A stretch of 64,000 bases of DNA from Hypomyces perniciosus (Eukaryota; Ascomycota; Sordariomycetes; Hypocreales; Hypocreaceae): assembly GCA_008477525.1 (NCBI GenBank), contig SPDT01000013.1, positions 233,501-297,500 on the forward strand, read 5' to 3'. Made by a program: the position numbers and the translations under genes. A model generated the notes under the pieces. The model was not told where the DNA came from. It did no database searches and saw nothing but the letters and a program-made list of their open reading frames with translations. Each line of letters opens with the position of its first letter. Position 1 is the first letter of the stretch. This document shows, one piece after another, positions 24,127 to 34,982 of the stretch.

Positions 24127-24851
24127 GAGTCGTTGAGCTATGATGAAATCCTCGATGATGGGGTTCCGTGCCGCAGAGACATTATTTGTTTCACAATTGT
24201 TTTTGGAGTCTGATTTGGTTGAAAGGAAAAGCTGTTTTCTTATTGTTGGGACTTGTATGGAGTATGGAGTATGCTTTCATGCAAGATAATCAGACACGGA
24301 GGTCGGAGGTTGGTTGGGGTCTCTCGGAGCCGCCATACTGGGGATACCTATGTCCCAACAGACTCGGCATATGGGTCGGAAAGTCATCGACAATCCAAGT
24401 GCTCACATGTGAAACCCCATATTTGGATTGTTCTAGTAAAAATGAATTCTCCCCCTTGCAAGCGGTTTTCCTTTGTGTGATATTTGTTAATGATTCCGAT
24501 TATTAACTCGTTTGAAATTGCTCGGCCCGCGAAATGGGCGCTTCCAATGTGCACTATTATTAACGGGTATCTTGGACTCATATTCTACACTGTGGACGCT
24601 CAGATCTACACGACGAACCTGTTAATGAGCCTGGTAATGAAATGCCATTCACCGTTGGATACTACGACTGTATTTGTCAGGGAACGCCTTTATCTCCCAT
24701 GCATAGCCCAAACTTCAGAGGGCGAAGCGTGGCAGCCTTATTCGGCCCCGAAACGCCCATGGGCAACCCCGGATGTCTCGTGTGCTCGCGCGCATACCCA
24801 GGGGGCAGATCCATCTGTTTAACGTAATGCAGTATGTTCATCGCCCGTCGC
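24127..24851. other. Intergenic spacer
   Basis: Spacer between the Izh-like gene promoter and the 3' end of the TMA7 gene. TATGGAGTATGGAGTATG near 24255 is a variant of the dispersed motif. No gene seen. Confidence 0.45.
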
Positions 24852-25203
24852 TTATTTCTTGCCGCTCTTCTTGATACCCTGGGCACCAGTATTCAGCGGG
24901 CCCTTGCCGCCCGCCTTAGCAGCCAACTCCTTGCGCGCCTTCTCATCTGTACTCCGTAGATGGTCAGTTATCGTTGCGGGATGCATTCCGTTGCGGTGCG
25001 GATAAGGGGCGTCTCGTACCGGCGCGCTTCTTCTCGAGGAAGGCCATATCGTCCTCGTCAAGATCCTTTTGCTGCTTCTTGGGGGCCTTCAAGGGCTTAA
25101 TCTTGCCGCCTAGAGATCCATGATTAGCATTTTTGGAGGGGTAAATTGGAGGGGCATTCTGAGTGGAAGAGCGCAACTCACCTTCTCTGTTGGAACCACC
25201 CAT
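24852..25203 (-). CDS. TMA7: Translation machinery-associated protein 7
   Basis: Small, very basic ribosome-associated protein found in nearly all eukaryotes. It is too fragmented for simple ORF finding. Exons 25203-25182 (22 nt), 25109-25020 and 24946-24852 splice to 68 aa: it begins MGGSNREGGKIKPLKAPKK, carries an acidic patch (DLDEDDMAF) and ends with ELAAKAGGKGPLNTGAQG followed by IKKSGKK, the diagnostic family tail. Introns are 72 bp (GTGAGT...CTAG) and 73 bp (GTACGA...TACAG). Length matches the family (about 64 aa). The second intron carries one copy of the TACTCCGTA motif right beside its acceptor. Divergent from the Prp4 kinase gene. Confidence 0.94.
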
Positions 25204-25791
25204 GATGAATTGCGGGAATGTAGACAAAGGGCTTAAGAAAAGAGCGGGTTGTGTGATGGGAATCCGAGCAGAAACAGATGCGCTCCCACGGGTCTTTGGC
25301 AGCTGACAGACAGATCGACTCCAGAAAAAGCCTCCCTCCGTTCGAGATCAGCCAAAAATTTAGGCGGTGAATTTTTAGCAGGGTTCCTTGCTGCTTATGT
25401 AATAAGACTAAGCTCACTCTGGGCGGCTAAAATCGTAAACCGGCATATCACTGCCTTATCTAAACTTCAGCTGGCAACTGGCAATCTACAACAAACATCG
25501 TGAAACACAACTTTTTTGTTGTTTTCTTTGTTGTTGGCAACATTCATCGCCTGCCTGTTTCTTCCTGCTCCTGCTGTGCCCCAGACCTTCTGTCCATCTG
25601 TTTATGCCTGTTGTCCTGTCACCTTGCTGCCCGATCATCGTGCATCACTCCCTCATGTCCTAAGCTTTGGACGAGTCAACGTTGATCTGGTTGGACTCTT
25701 TGCCTGTTGCACACTCAATTCCCTGATCGCCTGCTGACACATCTTCTTGCCACACAAACAAGAGCTATAGGGATCCATCACAGGCATCAAG
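25204..25791. promoter_or_regulatory. Divergent promoter region between TMA7 and Prp4 kinase genes
   Basis: A 588-bp spacer containing both start regions. It has pyrimidine-rich stretches (about 25540-25640) that look like a fungal promoter or 5' UTR. No gene seen. Confidence 0.5.
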
Positions 25792-28515
25792 ATGGCATCG
25801 AGTTCAGATGAGGGCGAAATTGTCGAAGAGACACTTGGGCATTTGAAGGCAACTTCACTGTCGCACACAGAGAGAAACGGTGTTGACCGTCAAGACAGAC
25901 AGCGAAATAGACAATCGTCCCCCGAATACGACACCGCATCCAGAAACAGCAACACGTCACGACGAAGCCGCTCCCCGCGAGGATACAAACGGTCGCATAA
26001 CGAGGACAGGGATCACTACTCTGCCAGGACTCGAGACCGTGATTCCCGGCAGAATCGCACCAACTACGAGGATCGCAGGAGGGATGAATACAAGAGATCA
26101 CGCGTCTCTTATGATGACATAGATCGCCCGGCATCTCGTGCTTCGAACCACGGCTACGACTGGCGTAATCGAGACCGCGAACGCGACCGAAGTCGTGACC
26201 GGGATCGATATCGCGACCGATCACCTCGCCCTCGGAGCCCATCCCCATACCGATCTCGTCGCGGAGACCAACGAGCTAGCGATCGATTCGTCCGAGAAGG
26301 CCAATTCGACCGTCGTGGATCAAGGGACGTGCGATACGATGATGGTGCTAGGGAGACCGGTTCTGTGTCCAGAAGGGCCAATACAGGAGAGGCTTCCCAA
26401 GTTTCGAAATATGATGCTAAACCTCAGAAAGATGTCTTCCGGAATAATGACTCTGCAGGTGCCTTTATGTCGAAGTGAGTCGTTCCTCATCTCTGATTAA
26501 TCAGTACCAGGCTAACGCGTGAATAGGGAGCCTGAGCCTGATGTGGACTTTGAGGAGCCAGAAGTGTTTGATGAAGAAGCAGAGATTGAGCGCCGCCGCA
26601 AGAGACGTGAAGAACTCTTTGCAAAGTCTAGTTCAGCGACCCCTCTCCTCCTCCATGCTGTTGGAGCAGCTGCCGCCTCCAAGACCCACGCAGCTTCGCC
26701 TACGACATCTACCCAGCCAGATACGCCACAGATGTCACAATCAGATGGCAAAACGCCTGTATCCCCGTGCTCTAGTAATTCTCACCCAGAATCTTCACGC
26801 CTAGCAATGACTGACTTATTAGACCTTGCCTCGCCTCGCTCGCCGGCATTGCACGACGGTCCTTCTCCTGGAGATCTAGATCTCTTTGATAGCAAAGCGC
26901 TTATGAATTCTCATGGAAAGGCTGATGAGGAAGGCCCCTCCGCTGCAGACTATGACCCCACCTTTGATATGAGAGAAGATGAGCGTCGAGATGAACTCCG
27001 GCATGGACAAGTTGTCATCCATGGTGAACATAAGACCGTAGAAACGGTCGGACAGAACCCTTCACCAAAACCCTCTGTAGACTCGCCACAAAATTCACCT
27101 GCAGGTGAAGGCGATGAGGATGATGACTTTGACATGTTTGCTGAGGATTTCGACGAGGACAAGTATGCAAGCAAGGCCAAGGCCAACGAAAACGCTGCTC
27201 CCGCAGAGGCAAACGACTCGGCGACCGATGCTAATGATAAGGGAGGCATCCTTGAAGGAGACGACAAGGACGGATACTACAAGATTCGCATTGGCGAGAT
27301 CCTCAACGGCCGCTACCAGATTCAGGCAGCTCTCGGCAGGGGCATGTTCTCAGGAGTGGCCCGTGCCGTTGACATTACCACGAAACAGCTCGTCGCTATC
27401 AAAATCATGCGGAACAATGACGCTCTTCGCAAGGGAGGCTATACTGAGATTGCTATTTTGCAAAAGCTCAATGACGCTGATCCCGAGAGCCGAAAGCACA
27501 TTGTCAAATTCGAGCGCTCGTTCGACTACAAAGGCCATCTCTGCATGACGTTTGAGAACCTGAGTATGAACTTGCGCGAAGTCTTGCGCAAATTCGGCAA
27601 CAACGTAGGTATTAACCTGAGTGCGACGCGGGTTTACGCGTACCAGATCTTCGTTGGACTGGCCCATATGCGCAAGTGCAGCATCATCCACGCAGATTTG
27701 AAACCTGACAATATCTTGGTAAGTTGGTCCCGAGTCACCTCATGCGTCTCGTATGGACTTATTAAGAGACACTGCTGACTTCAGCCAGGTGAACGAGTCC
27801 CGAAACATGCTCAAAATCTGTGATCTGGGAACAGCTATTGATCGATCTGATGCGGCGACGGCACACACGGAAATCACACCATACCTTGTGAGCCGTTTCT
27901 ATCGAGCCCCCGAAATCATTCTAGGCATGCCTTACGATTATGGCGTCGACATGTGGTCCATCGGCTGCACGCTGTTTGAGCTCTACACAGGCAATATTCT
28001 GTTCACAGGCGATAGCAACAACCAAATGCTCAAGGCCATTATGGAGATTCGTGGCCGAATCACACCCAAGCTCTACAAGCGCGGCCAACTATCTGCTGTT
28101 CATTTCGATGAGCAAGGGCAATTTGTCAGCGTTGAGCGTGACAAAGTTCTCGGAAAGGTATGTAACCATCTTTCATTTGCGATCACACAAGCACCAGCAG
28201 CTCGATTCCAACTTACTGTGATTGCCCCGGGCCTGCTGCAGAACACTCCCCATAATTAGACCTTTGGCCAAGCTAACAAACCTGCACATATAGACCGCTC
28301 TGAGAACGCTGGCGATGGTGAAACCAAGCCGCGACCTACGTGCTCGCCTTTTAGGCGCATCGGGCGGTATGAACGATGCGGAGAGCAGAGATCTCAACCA
28401 TTTCATCGACTTGTTGGAACATTGTCTCGCACTGAATCCCGACAAGAGAATGAAACCCGCCGATGCAATGAAGCATCCTTTCTTCACGTCGCGATCCGGA
28501 ACGTCACGACGGTAA
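25792..28515 (+). CDS. prp4: Prp4-type spliceosomal serine/threonine kinase
   Basis: Nuclear kinase needed for pre-mRNA splicing; in fission yeast and animals Prp4 phosphorylates Prp1/Prp6 and Prp31-type factors during B-complex activation. Four exons: 25792-26474, 26527-27718, 27789-28157 and 28294-28515 (introns 52, 70, 136 bp), 821 aa. Residues 1-225 are an RS/RD-rich arm (RDRERDRSRDRDR, SPRPRSPSP). An acidic Ser/Pro linker follows. The kinase domain runs from about 490 to the end: glycine loop LGRGMFSGV near 496, VAIKIM lysine, HADLKPDN near 616 (HAD in place of HRD, usual for this family), DLG at about 637 in place of DFG, activation segment TPYLVSRFYRAPE, and WSIGCTLFELYTG. All three junctions fall in conserved text. 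A fungal kinase of this size and layout is a confident match. Confidence 0.93.
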
Positions 28516-29306
28516 TTGGCGACAGGGGCAAGGGTCCAAACACACAAATACACATGAACACAAGATTGCTCTCGTACTACACAGGTGAGACCTTTCAATA
28601 ACCAAGTGATATTATTGTCTCGACTTCAGACAGCGTTGTAACCAAATTCAAGTACTAGGTACATGCATCAAAATTGCTCGGCTTCACCTGGAGAAGCCAC
28701 TCGCTTGTACACATTTTTACAATTTTGCAGGAGTCTGAGGATTTGAGGTAACTGACAGGTCATCTGGCGATGAAGTGGATATTATGAAGACTTGGGCCTG
28801 GGCCTGTGACGCCCCGGACCTGTGTTACCATACTGAAAAGTTTTCAGCCCTCGTGGATAGAGGCTGGTAAGCCACATGGGATGGCTATGTAGGACAAAAG
28901 GGACAAAAGGGACAGTTTGTGTAGCTGTCATAAATTACATTTCAGCTACCGCCATCTCTTTTCGTGTGTCGCCTGCGCTACCTGATGTGTCATGTTTTCG
29001 CAGGGGTAATCGACGTGACGGTGAGAATGCTGTGCAACATGTTACTTGAAGGATAAGGGGTTGGGGAGTGGTTAGGATGGCAGGACAAGAACGTGCAGCT
29101 TATGTGTTCTCTGCTGTAGCTGGTGCTATTTCAGGGATGGAGATATGAATTACTATTCGAGTAGTACATGTTGTTAGCATACAGATGATTATCAGCAACC
29201 TTGGACATCTCCCAATAAGGAAGGCCGTGAGCTGACTAGCATTACTGAAGGAAACATCTCTCTCCAGCTCCATCTTTAACAATCTATGTTTTTGAAGTTC
29301 AACTAT
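28516..29306. other. Convergent intergenic region
   Basis: Contains the 3' flanks of the Prp4-type and ankyrin genes. It includes a direct repeat of GGACAAAA at about 28892-28914. I see no gene. Confidence 0.5.
28892..28914. repeat. Short GGACAAAA direct repeat
   Basis: Two full units of GGACAAAA plus a partial third, read directly. Simple tandem repeat with no known role. Confidence 0.7.
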
Positions 29307-30983
29307 CTACCCCTGTATATCCTGCCCAAACTTGTCCAAGGCTTCAACTAGCTCATCATTCTTACTCTCCACAGCCACATCCCTCGCAGTTCTCCCCTCT
29401 CTGTCTATAGCCGTAGGGTCAACTCCTTTCGACAGCAAAAACTCACCCCTCCAGACGGCCCTGTCTCTGTCCGCATGGAGAGAAGAAACCAAATGTAATC
29501 TGGATCGCGCAACGACATGTAACAATGTCCCACCATCTGAGGCCTGTGCCGTCCAGTCCACGCCCTCTCGATCCAGTCTTCCAAACACTTCCTCGTCTAC
29601 ACCCCTTCCCTGCCGTAGATCCACACCCTCATCCCACCGCAAATACCCATACCAAGAATCCTTGTCGTTCTCCATGCCGCCGTTGTCTTCAAAGACCAAC
29701 TCCGCAACCGTCTTGCCAGCGTGGTTTCGCACATTTACATCAACACCACACCCGTAGTCACTTAACATGTCGTAGAACAGCTGGCGTATCTCCCTGCCAA
29801 ACCACACACCAGCTAGGTCTTCGTCAGCCAGGTAATGCAGCGCCGTATTGCCCTTGCTGTCCCTCGCTCGGGGATCTGCACCCATGCGCAGCAAGTCGCG
29901 CAGGCAGCCATCCATCTCCGCGATCTTGACATAAAAGTCGCGCCGCGTATTACAGCGCAGGCGACGCAGCGCAGCGTGCAATGGGTATGTCTCGTGACGG
30001 TCGGGCTGGTTTACTAGGGCCGGATACCTTGTACTTAGGAAGCGCAGTGTCCGGCGGACGATGGACGGGCGGCTGCCTGGGAAGCCGGATGAGTGGCATG
30101 TTTCAGCGAGGAGGTGGTGTAGTGCATTCTTGCCCTGATAGTCAGTTGCGAGCGGGTCGGCACCGAGTTGAAGGAGTTTGTGGACGACAGTGTCCTCCGG
30201 GGCCGGGGAGTCCCACTCCGGAGAGTCCCGGTCCCACTCCGGGAAAGGGGCGCCGTTCAGGCCGCCGATGTTCGGATTCCATGAGGCGTCACATATGGCG
30301 GCGTGGGCATGCGCGTCAGCACCGAGTGAATTTCTGCACGAACTAAGAAGAAGGGTGCGTCCTTGAGGGTCACGATGCTCGAGATCCAACGAATCTAGAA
30401 GTCCGGGATAGTCAAGAAGGGGTTTTGTAAACGAGCCGTCCTCAAGAATCGCATGGAGCACGTGGCGACGACCGTACTGCAGTGGAGGCTCTTCTTCTCG
30501 CTCCTCCTCATCGGGGTCGTATGTGAGAACCAGGGTGGAAAGATCTTTCCCATTCCATTCATCCTCTGCATATTCAGGCTCTCTTCGGCGCGGAGAGTCT
30601 TCGCCGGGGAAGACAGAACGTGTGTACAGCCAACGAGGAGAGCGGTATAAACGCTGGGGAAACTCTAGGTAGAGATCTACGCCGTGCTGTATCATTGCCG
30701 TAACCATGCGCGTGTGTTCGTCCCGGGCCTCATCGCTGGGCGTTATCAGCCGGGCAGCGCAGTATAGGGGCGGATACCACTGATCGTGGGCTGGGTCAAA
30801 CTGAGGCGGTGGATCACACGATGCCCAGTCTGGATCGATCTTGGAGAGGAGGTCCTCAGCATCAGGTGCCCGGAGGTTAGGATCGGCTCCGGACTCCAGC
30901 ATCTGGTCCAGCGCGTCGGGTGCGGCACGCATGGAGGGCATGCCAGCCACGTTAGAGAGGTCAATGGCTGGATGCAACTTCAT
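29307..30983 (-). CDS. Ankyrin-repeat protein
   Basis: A protein of about 558 aa from its first ATG (30983) that is built mostly of ankyrin repeats, a scaffold for protein-protein contacts. Visible repeats include LLQLGADPLATDYQGKNALH, LLRMGADPRARDSKGNTALH, VDVNVRNHAGKTVAEL and LLSKGVDPTAIDREGRTA. A long non-ankyrin insert (Arg/Pro/Glu-rich, EYAEDEW) interrupts the early repeats. The frame stays open upstream of 30983. A strong intron (31106-31051, donor GTGAGT, branch CTAAC, acceptor CTACAG) would join in frame to a short upstream exon, but that exon soon meets a stop, so the true start may lie further upstream (an ATG at 31234 is a candidate) or the intron may be in the 5' UTR. No partner or pathway is indicated. 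Confidence 0.82.
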   Translation of the reverse strand: MKLHPAIDLSNVAGMPSMRAAPDALDQMLESGADPNLRAPDAEDLLSKIDPDWASCDPPPQFDPAHDQWYPPLYCAARLITPSDEARDEHTRMVTAMIQHGVDLYLEFPQRLYRSPRWLYTRSVFPGEDSPRRREPEYAEDEWNGKDLSTLVLTYDPDEEEREEEPPLQYGRRHVLHAILEDGSFTKPLLDYPGLLDSLDLEHRDPQGRTLLLSSCRNSLGADAHAHAAICDASWNPNIGGLNGAPFPEWDRDSPEWDSPAPEDTVVHKLLQLGADPLATDYQGKNALHHLLAETCHSSGFPGSRPSIVRRTLRFLSTRYPALVNQPDRHETYPLHAALRRLRCNTRRDFYVKIAEMDGCLRDLLRMGADPRARDSKGNTALHYLADEDLAGVWFGREIRQLFYDMLSDYGCGVDVNVRNHAGKTVAELVFEDNGGMENDKDSWYGYLRWDEGVDLRQGRGVDEEVFGRLDREGVDWTAQASDGGTLLHVVARSRLHLVSSLHADRDRAVWRGEFLLSKGVDPTAIDREGRTARDVAVESKNDELVEALDKFGQDIQG

Positions 30984-31234
30984 AGCATTCAAGGCATTGA
31001 TGGGAAGCTTGAAAACCTCAAGCAACGTGGAGTGAATTGATGTGTTTTTACTGTAGGGGGAGTTAGCGCTATTATAATTTTTTCTACCGAACTAGGAATG
31101 ACTCACAAGTGATCCAATGCCCTGATATTATCTCAATGACAAGTCTGGCGTATAATAATCTCAAGACCACATGTAAGCTGACTACAGTACACTCCTTAGA
31201 TTTCCCACGTCTCGAGGCCTGATGAGGCCGACAT

Positions 31235-33550
31235 CGTCTTATCTAGCCCCTTCCGCTGCTGCTTGAGACTGGTGGTAGCCGGGCTTTAATTTGGGGTTGA
31301 TCATGTCGATTGTAATGACTGTATCGCTAAATGTGTTTATTATCTATTCTTGGATCTCCAGTACGCAGTATTCCGTAGGTTCAGCATCTTGGGGCTGCAG
31401 CCGACGTCTAGGGCCGACTTGGGCCAAAGCTGTTTTACCAATGAAGGTCGAGTAATTCCCGTTTTGATGAAAGAATGGAGTATGTGAAAAAAGGACGAAA
31501 ATTTGATGGTGCTATGTACGAAGGAGGGAATTTATATGCGTGAGGGCTCATGATGCGAGCGTCGAGTCTATGGACAGAGCGATTTCTAGATGAATTATAT
31601 TATCAGTAGTCTTTATAAGGAATTCGTGTTGAACTATTTAGGCTGACATATTAGTTCGAAGTTCCAAAGCAATAACAACTAACTCCCCTCTCCTTCTTAA
31701 CTCATCTTGCATTGTTGCCTTATTTTCTGACCGCACCACCTCATTGGTTTCTGTGTAGTTGACAGTTCCAACTATTTCGGAGTCTCAATTGAGTCTATGG
31801 TCTGATAATTGTAAACAACTTGATGGGCTGCCTAGATCAACTCCTCTCATCTCCATCTGCCTCTATAGCTCTGCTGGGTGAGACAAGCTGGCACTAAAAG
31901 GCCCTATACACCATCATGGCACCATCTACTATCAAAGCAACGGTAAGACTTCAATTGTTGCACCAGAGTGGGTCAGCATGGAGCCAACAAGGCATATTCG
32001 GCATACTCCACCTCATTAGTACGGAGTCAAAGGAAAATATGGTACATAATTTGAAGGCTGTGTCGCAGTAAGATGAAATCGATCGGTGGAGTGATGCTAC
32101 GTAGTGTGTGTGAGAGGCTGGTGAAGGCAGGAATCATCGTTGGATCGAGATGGCCTCCCTGGGAAAGGAACAAGACCGTCCAGTCCTATGACATATTGTG
32201 GTGTAGAGCCCATGATGCAGCCTAATAGTAACAAGTCGCACAAGCAGTGATAACCAAGTGAAGTGATTTCTAATGGTTGGCTTCCTTCTACGTGACATAT
32301 GAGCCCATCGCCGAGATGGAGGAGGAGATGGGTGCTTCGGGCTTGGGGCTTGGGGCCGCGTCATGGGCAATTTGGGACAATTCGCGACGATGGTTGGTCG
32401 ATCTTGACATCGGTTCTCGTGATGCGAAGCTTGTCAAACCGATTTTGGCATCTCGCTCCGGGAGCTCCGCTCGGGAAGTTGATTGGATTGCTTGATGTCA
32501 TGGCTCGGCGCCGATCCTCCACAGCCCGCAAAGTGCGAACTGCGTGCCCCGATCATCGCGGGTGTAAAAAGGAGGCTGCAGGGCGAGCAACTTGACGTTA
32601 TCACTTGCCGGGGAACCGGGATCGATACTTCATCCTGGTTTGAACAGGAAGAAAGGGTGTGGTTGCATCTGATAATGGCCAGTTAGCAACGCTGCAGAAT
32701 GACGAGAAGGGTGTCGTTCGAGTGTGCACAACGCCCTGCCTGCTTCTAGTTAATCGAGATGGATTTCAGCTCTCGTAGGATTCGGAGACACGTCACGCAA
32801 GTGTATCCGCCTTGCCTTTGCCCCAAGTCTTACTTTGAGCCTCGACTCTCGTCCTCACAGCCGGTGAGGCTCTTGACCGCCGTCCGTCTCTCCCTGCATT
32901 ACAAGGGTCCAAGTAAAAAGAAGGAAGTGCCTGTACGAAGTAAGACCGTGGGGGATAAGGCAAGGGAGAGTAAGGGTGCCGTTTGTTGAGGCAACAAATG
33001 GGGACCATCAAGTGGTGAGGAATGTTTGCAGAAGGCGAGGCAAGGCAAGGTTACAGGGATGGTGCATGCTGAGGCTGTGGAAGCTTCCGGGGACCGCTTT
33101 CTAACGCTTTTACAGGGGGTTCAGTGAGCCAATGTTGGCACTCTTCGGGGGTTTTAGTGGCATGGAGACACCCGTGTGTAGGAGTGGGTAGGGCACATCC
33201 GCGGGTGTCTTACCGGCATTCACAAGCAGGGATGGATGGCTCGCGGTCCAGATCAGCCGGATGTTTGGGACAAGGCGAGACAACAGTCGGATGGCAAATG
33301 GATCTGCATTACTCGCTTGTCTTGCATTGATGTATCATCTACACAGCACCGTGCCTCTTCATACTGTACAAAATCGTGCACTGTTGTCTGAACTGTACGG
33401 ATCCATCCATGAATGTCTTGGTTGCCCTCCCTTCAAGTCTCTCCACAGCCACATGCAACAAGACAAATGCGGCCCTTCTTGTCTTGATCATCGAACGCCT
33501 CGAGTCTTGTGTGACATCACCGGTCCAGATCCTTGAGAAGGATTCCCAAG
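31235..33550. other. Gene-poor intergenic region
   Basis: About 2.3 kb between the ankyrin gene and the secreted-protein gene. Short frames on both strands show no recognisable domain. The right part (about 32700-33400) is more GC-rich with GGCAAGGCAAGG-like microsatellites. I see no gene. Confidence 0.45.
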
Positions 33551-34003
33551 CTACTGCCACCGATCCGGATGGTGGCATTTGAACGACTTGTACGGTATCC
33601 TCGACCAGGGTTGCCAATCTCTCAACCGCTTTGTGGGCTGGTGGCACTGGAAGTTTTCCACGAAAAGCACCCCCGGGGTTTCTACTCCCTTGCAGTCGGG
33701 GTCGAGCCAGGCCGTACAATGAAGGTGATCCTGCCAGGCGAAAGGGTCCCAGAGGATCATCCCCCGGGCCGGGTAATAAAGTGTGTAGCAGACGCCGTCC
33801 TCGAGGTTTGGCACAGTCTCAAAGAGCTTCCAAATTTTGGGGCTGTTGAAGTTTTTAGTATGGCAGGCGTGCTCGGAGTTCATGACGGTGACATTTTGGT
33901 TGCCTGGGCCCGGTTGCGGGTCCAACGTTGATGGCGGAGTAGTAGCCGCCAGTCCATGCCGAACGAGTAGAAAGATGGAGGTGAGAGGGAGTGCGAGATG
34001 CAT
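33551..34003 (-). CDS. Small secreted six-cysteine protein
   Basis: A 150-aa single-exon frame starting with a classical signal peptide (MHLALPLTSIFLLVRHGLAA, cleavage likely near residue 20). The mature part holds six cysteines at 47, 72, 96, 104, 120 and 143, enough for three disulfides, and many aromatic residues (Trp/Tyr). There is one N-glycosylation sequon (NVT near 37). No known domain is recognised. Size, signal peptide and even cysteine number fit the loose class of fungal secreted effector-like proteins; that is a description, not proof of function. It lies about 570 bp from another secreted-protein gene on the same strand. Confidence 0.72.
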   Translation of the reverse strand: MHLALPLTSIFLLVRHGLAATTPPSTLDPQPGPGNQNVTVMNSEHACHTKNFNSPKIWKLFETVPNLEDGVCYTLYYPARGMILWDPFAWQDHLHCTAWLDPDCKGVETPGVLFVENFQCHQPTKRLRDWQPWSRIPYKSFKCHHPDRWQ

Positions 34004-34577
34004 ATCCTTTTGTCAGAAAGGTAGATGTTGTAACAAATTTCTGTGTTGGTAAAAGTACAAGAAAGAGGTTCTCAAGAAAATTATTAATCCATAGGGCCAA
34101 CAAAGTTTTCTGCTTGTGTCCGCCACAAGTGCATCTCAAATAAAAGGCTATCAAACTTTCGGTTCCGTAGTTTGTGGTCTCTCGGCTCCGGCGCGGGTCC
34201 TCCGAGATCCGATGGTGGGGCCGAACGGGACCGGCACCGAGCAGACGGAGAATCGACATCGGAGACAGGCATTAATGAGAGATAGCAGAAGGACGCGCAG
34301 CATGCTCCGTGGAGGAGTTTGGCATGTCAACAAAACTGCCTAATAAGATGATTTACGCGCGGTTGGGATGCAGTGGCCATGTTGGCCAACCGGCAGAAAT
34401 ACAGTCACGAAGACAAGGAAAGACAAATTAACCCAAATTTGTGAATTCCCTTACCGAATACTCTTAAAGAAAGGACATTGCTTCTGATTCCCCCATCCAA
34501 CGTTCCTCCCCAATTCTTCCCTTACGTGTTCGCCGTTGGTTTAGAATTCAGAAGAGCCCAAGCCTCGGAGGACACAT
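34004..34577. other. Intergenic spacer with CGG/CCG-rich block
   Basis: Upstream region of the six-cysteine protein gene. A stretch near 34179-34260 is rich in CGG/CCG triplets, including GGCTCCGG. Such triplets are half-sites of zinc-cluster regulators, but no paired site was confirmed. Confidence 0.4.
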
Positions 34578-34982
34578 TTAGATGAACTTCCAGTCCGCAT
34601 TCCCGCGACCAACACCCAAGTTGTTAAAGATCCTCGTGAAAGCAGCTGGAGAAAGATCCAAGTCGTTGTAGGCGCAGCCCTCGCATCGGTCCACAACCTT
34701 CACGTCGACGGATTTTCCGTTTCGGGTGACACGGATCTTGCGGCCACAGAGCTTCTGCGTGTCGTAGCGGCGAGCACTAACAGCAACGATCAGGTCGTTG
34801 TTGCCGTTTCTCCCGCCGCAGGCACCGAGGCCAGGGTAGAACCAGGTGATCGAGCCGATTTCTTGGGCGTTGACTTCTTGAGTATCGACCTGTTGAGCAT
34901 CGACCTGTTGGTCAGTGGGGGCAGCGGTGGTGGCGCAGGCCAGAGCGAGGGCCGTGGTGACGGTAGTGATGAAAGAAACCAT
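34578..34982 (-). CDS. Secreted RlpA-like double-psi beta-barrel protein
   Basis: A 134-aa secreted protein. The signal peptide is MVSFITTVTTALALACATTA. It is followed by a short Gln/Val/Asp segment with a five-residue periodicity (QVDAQ, QVDTQ, EVNAQ, about 26-41), possibly a propeptide. The mature domain is a double-psi beta-barrel of the RlpA/barwin-expansin type: ITWFYPGLGACGGRN at 45-59, DLIVAVSA, then VKVVDRCEGCAYNDLDLSPAAF with the conserved Asp98. Four cysteines (55, 79, 100, 103) fit two disulfides. Relatives are abundant small extracellular fungal proteins (Asp f 7-like and barwin-like) linked to cell walls or host surfaces. There is no expansin C-terminal carbohydrate-binding domain, so it is a stand-alone barrel. 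Confidence 0.9.
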   Translation of the reverse strand: MVSFITTVTTALALACATTAAPTDQQVDAQQVDTQEVNAQEIGSITWFYPGLGACGGRNGNNDLIVAVSARRYDTQKLCGRKIRVTRNGKSVDVKVVDRCEGCAYNDLDLSPAAFTRIFNNLGVGRGNADWKFI

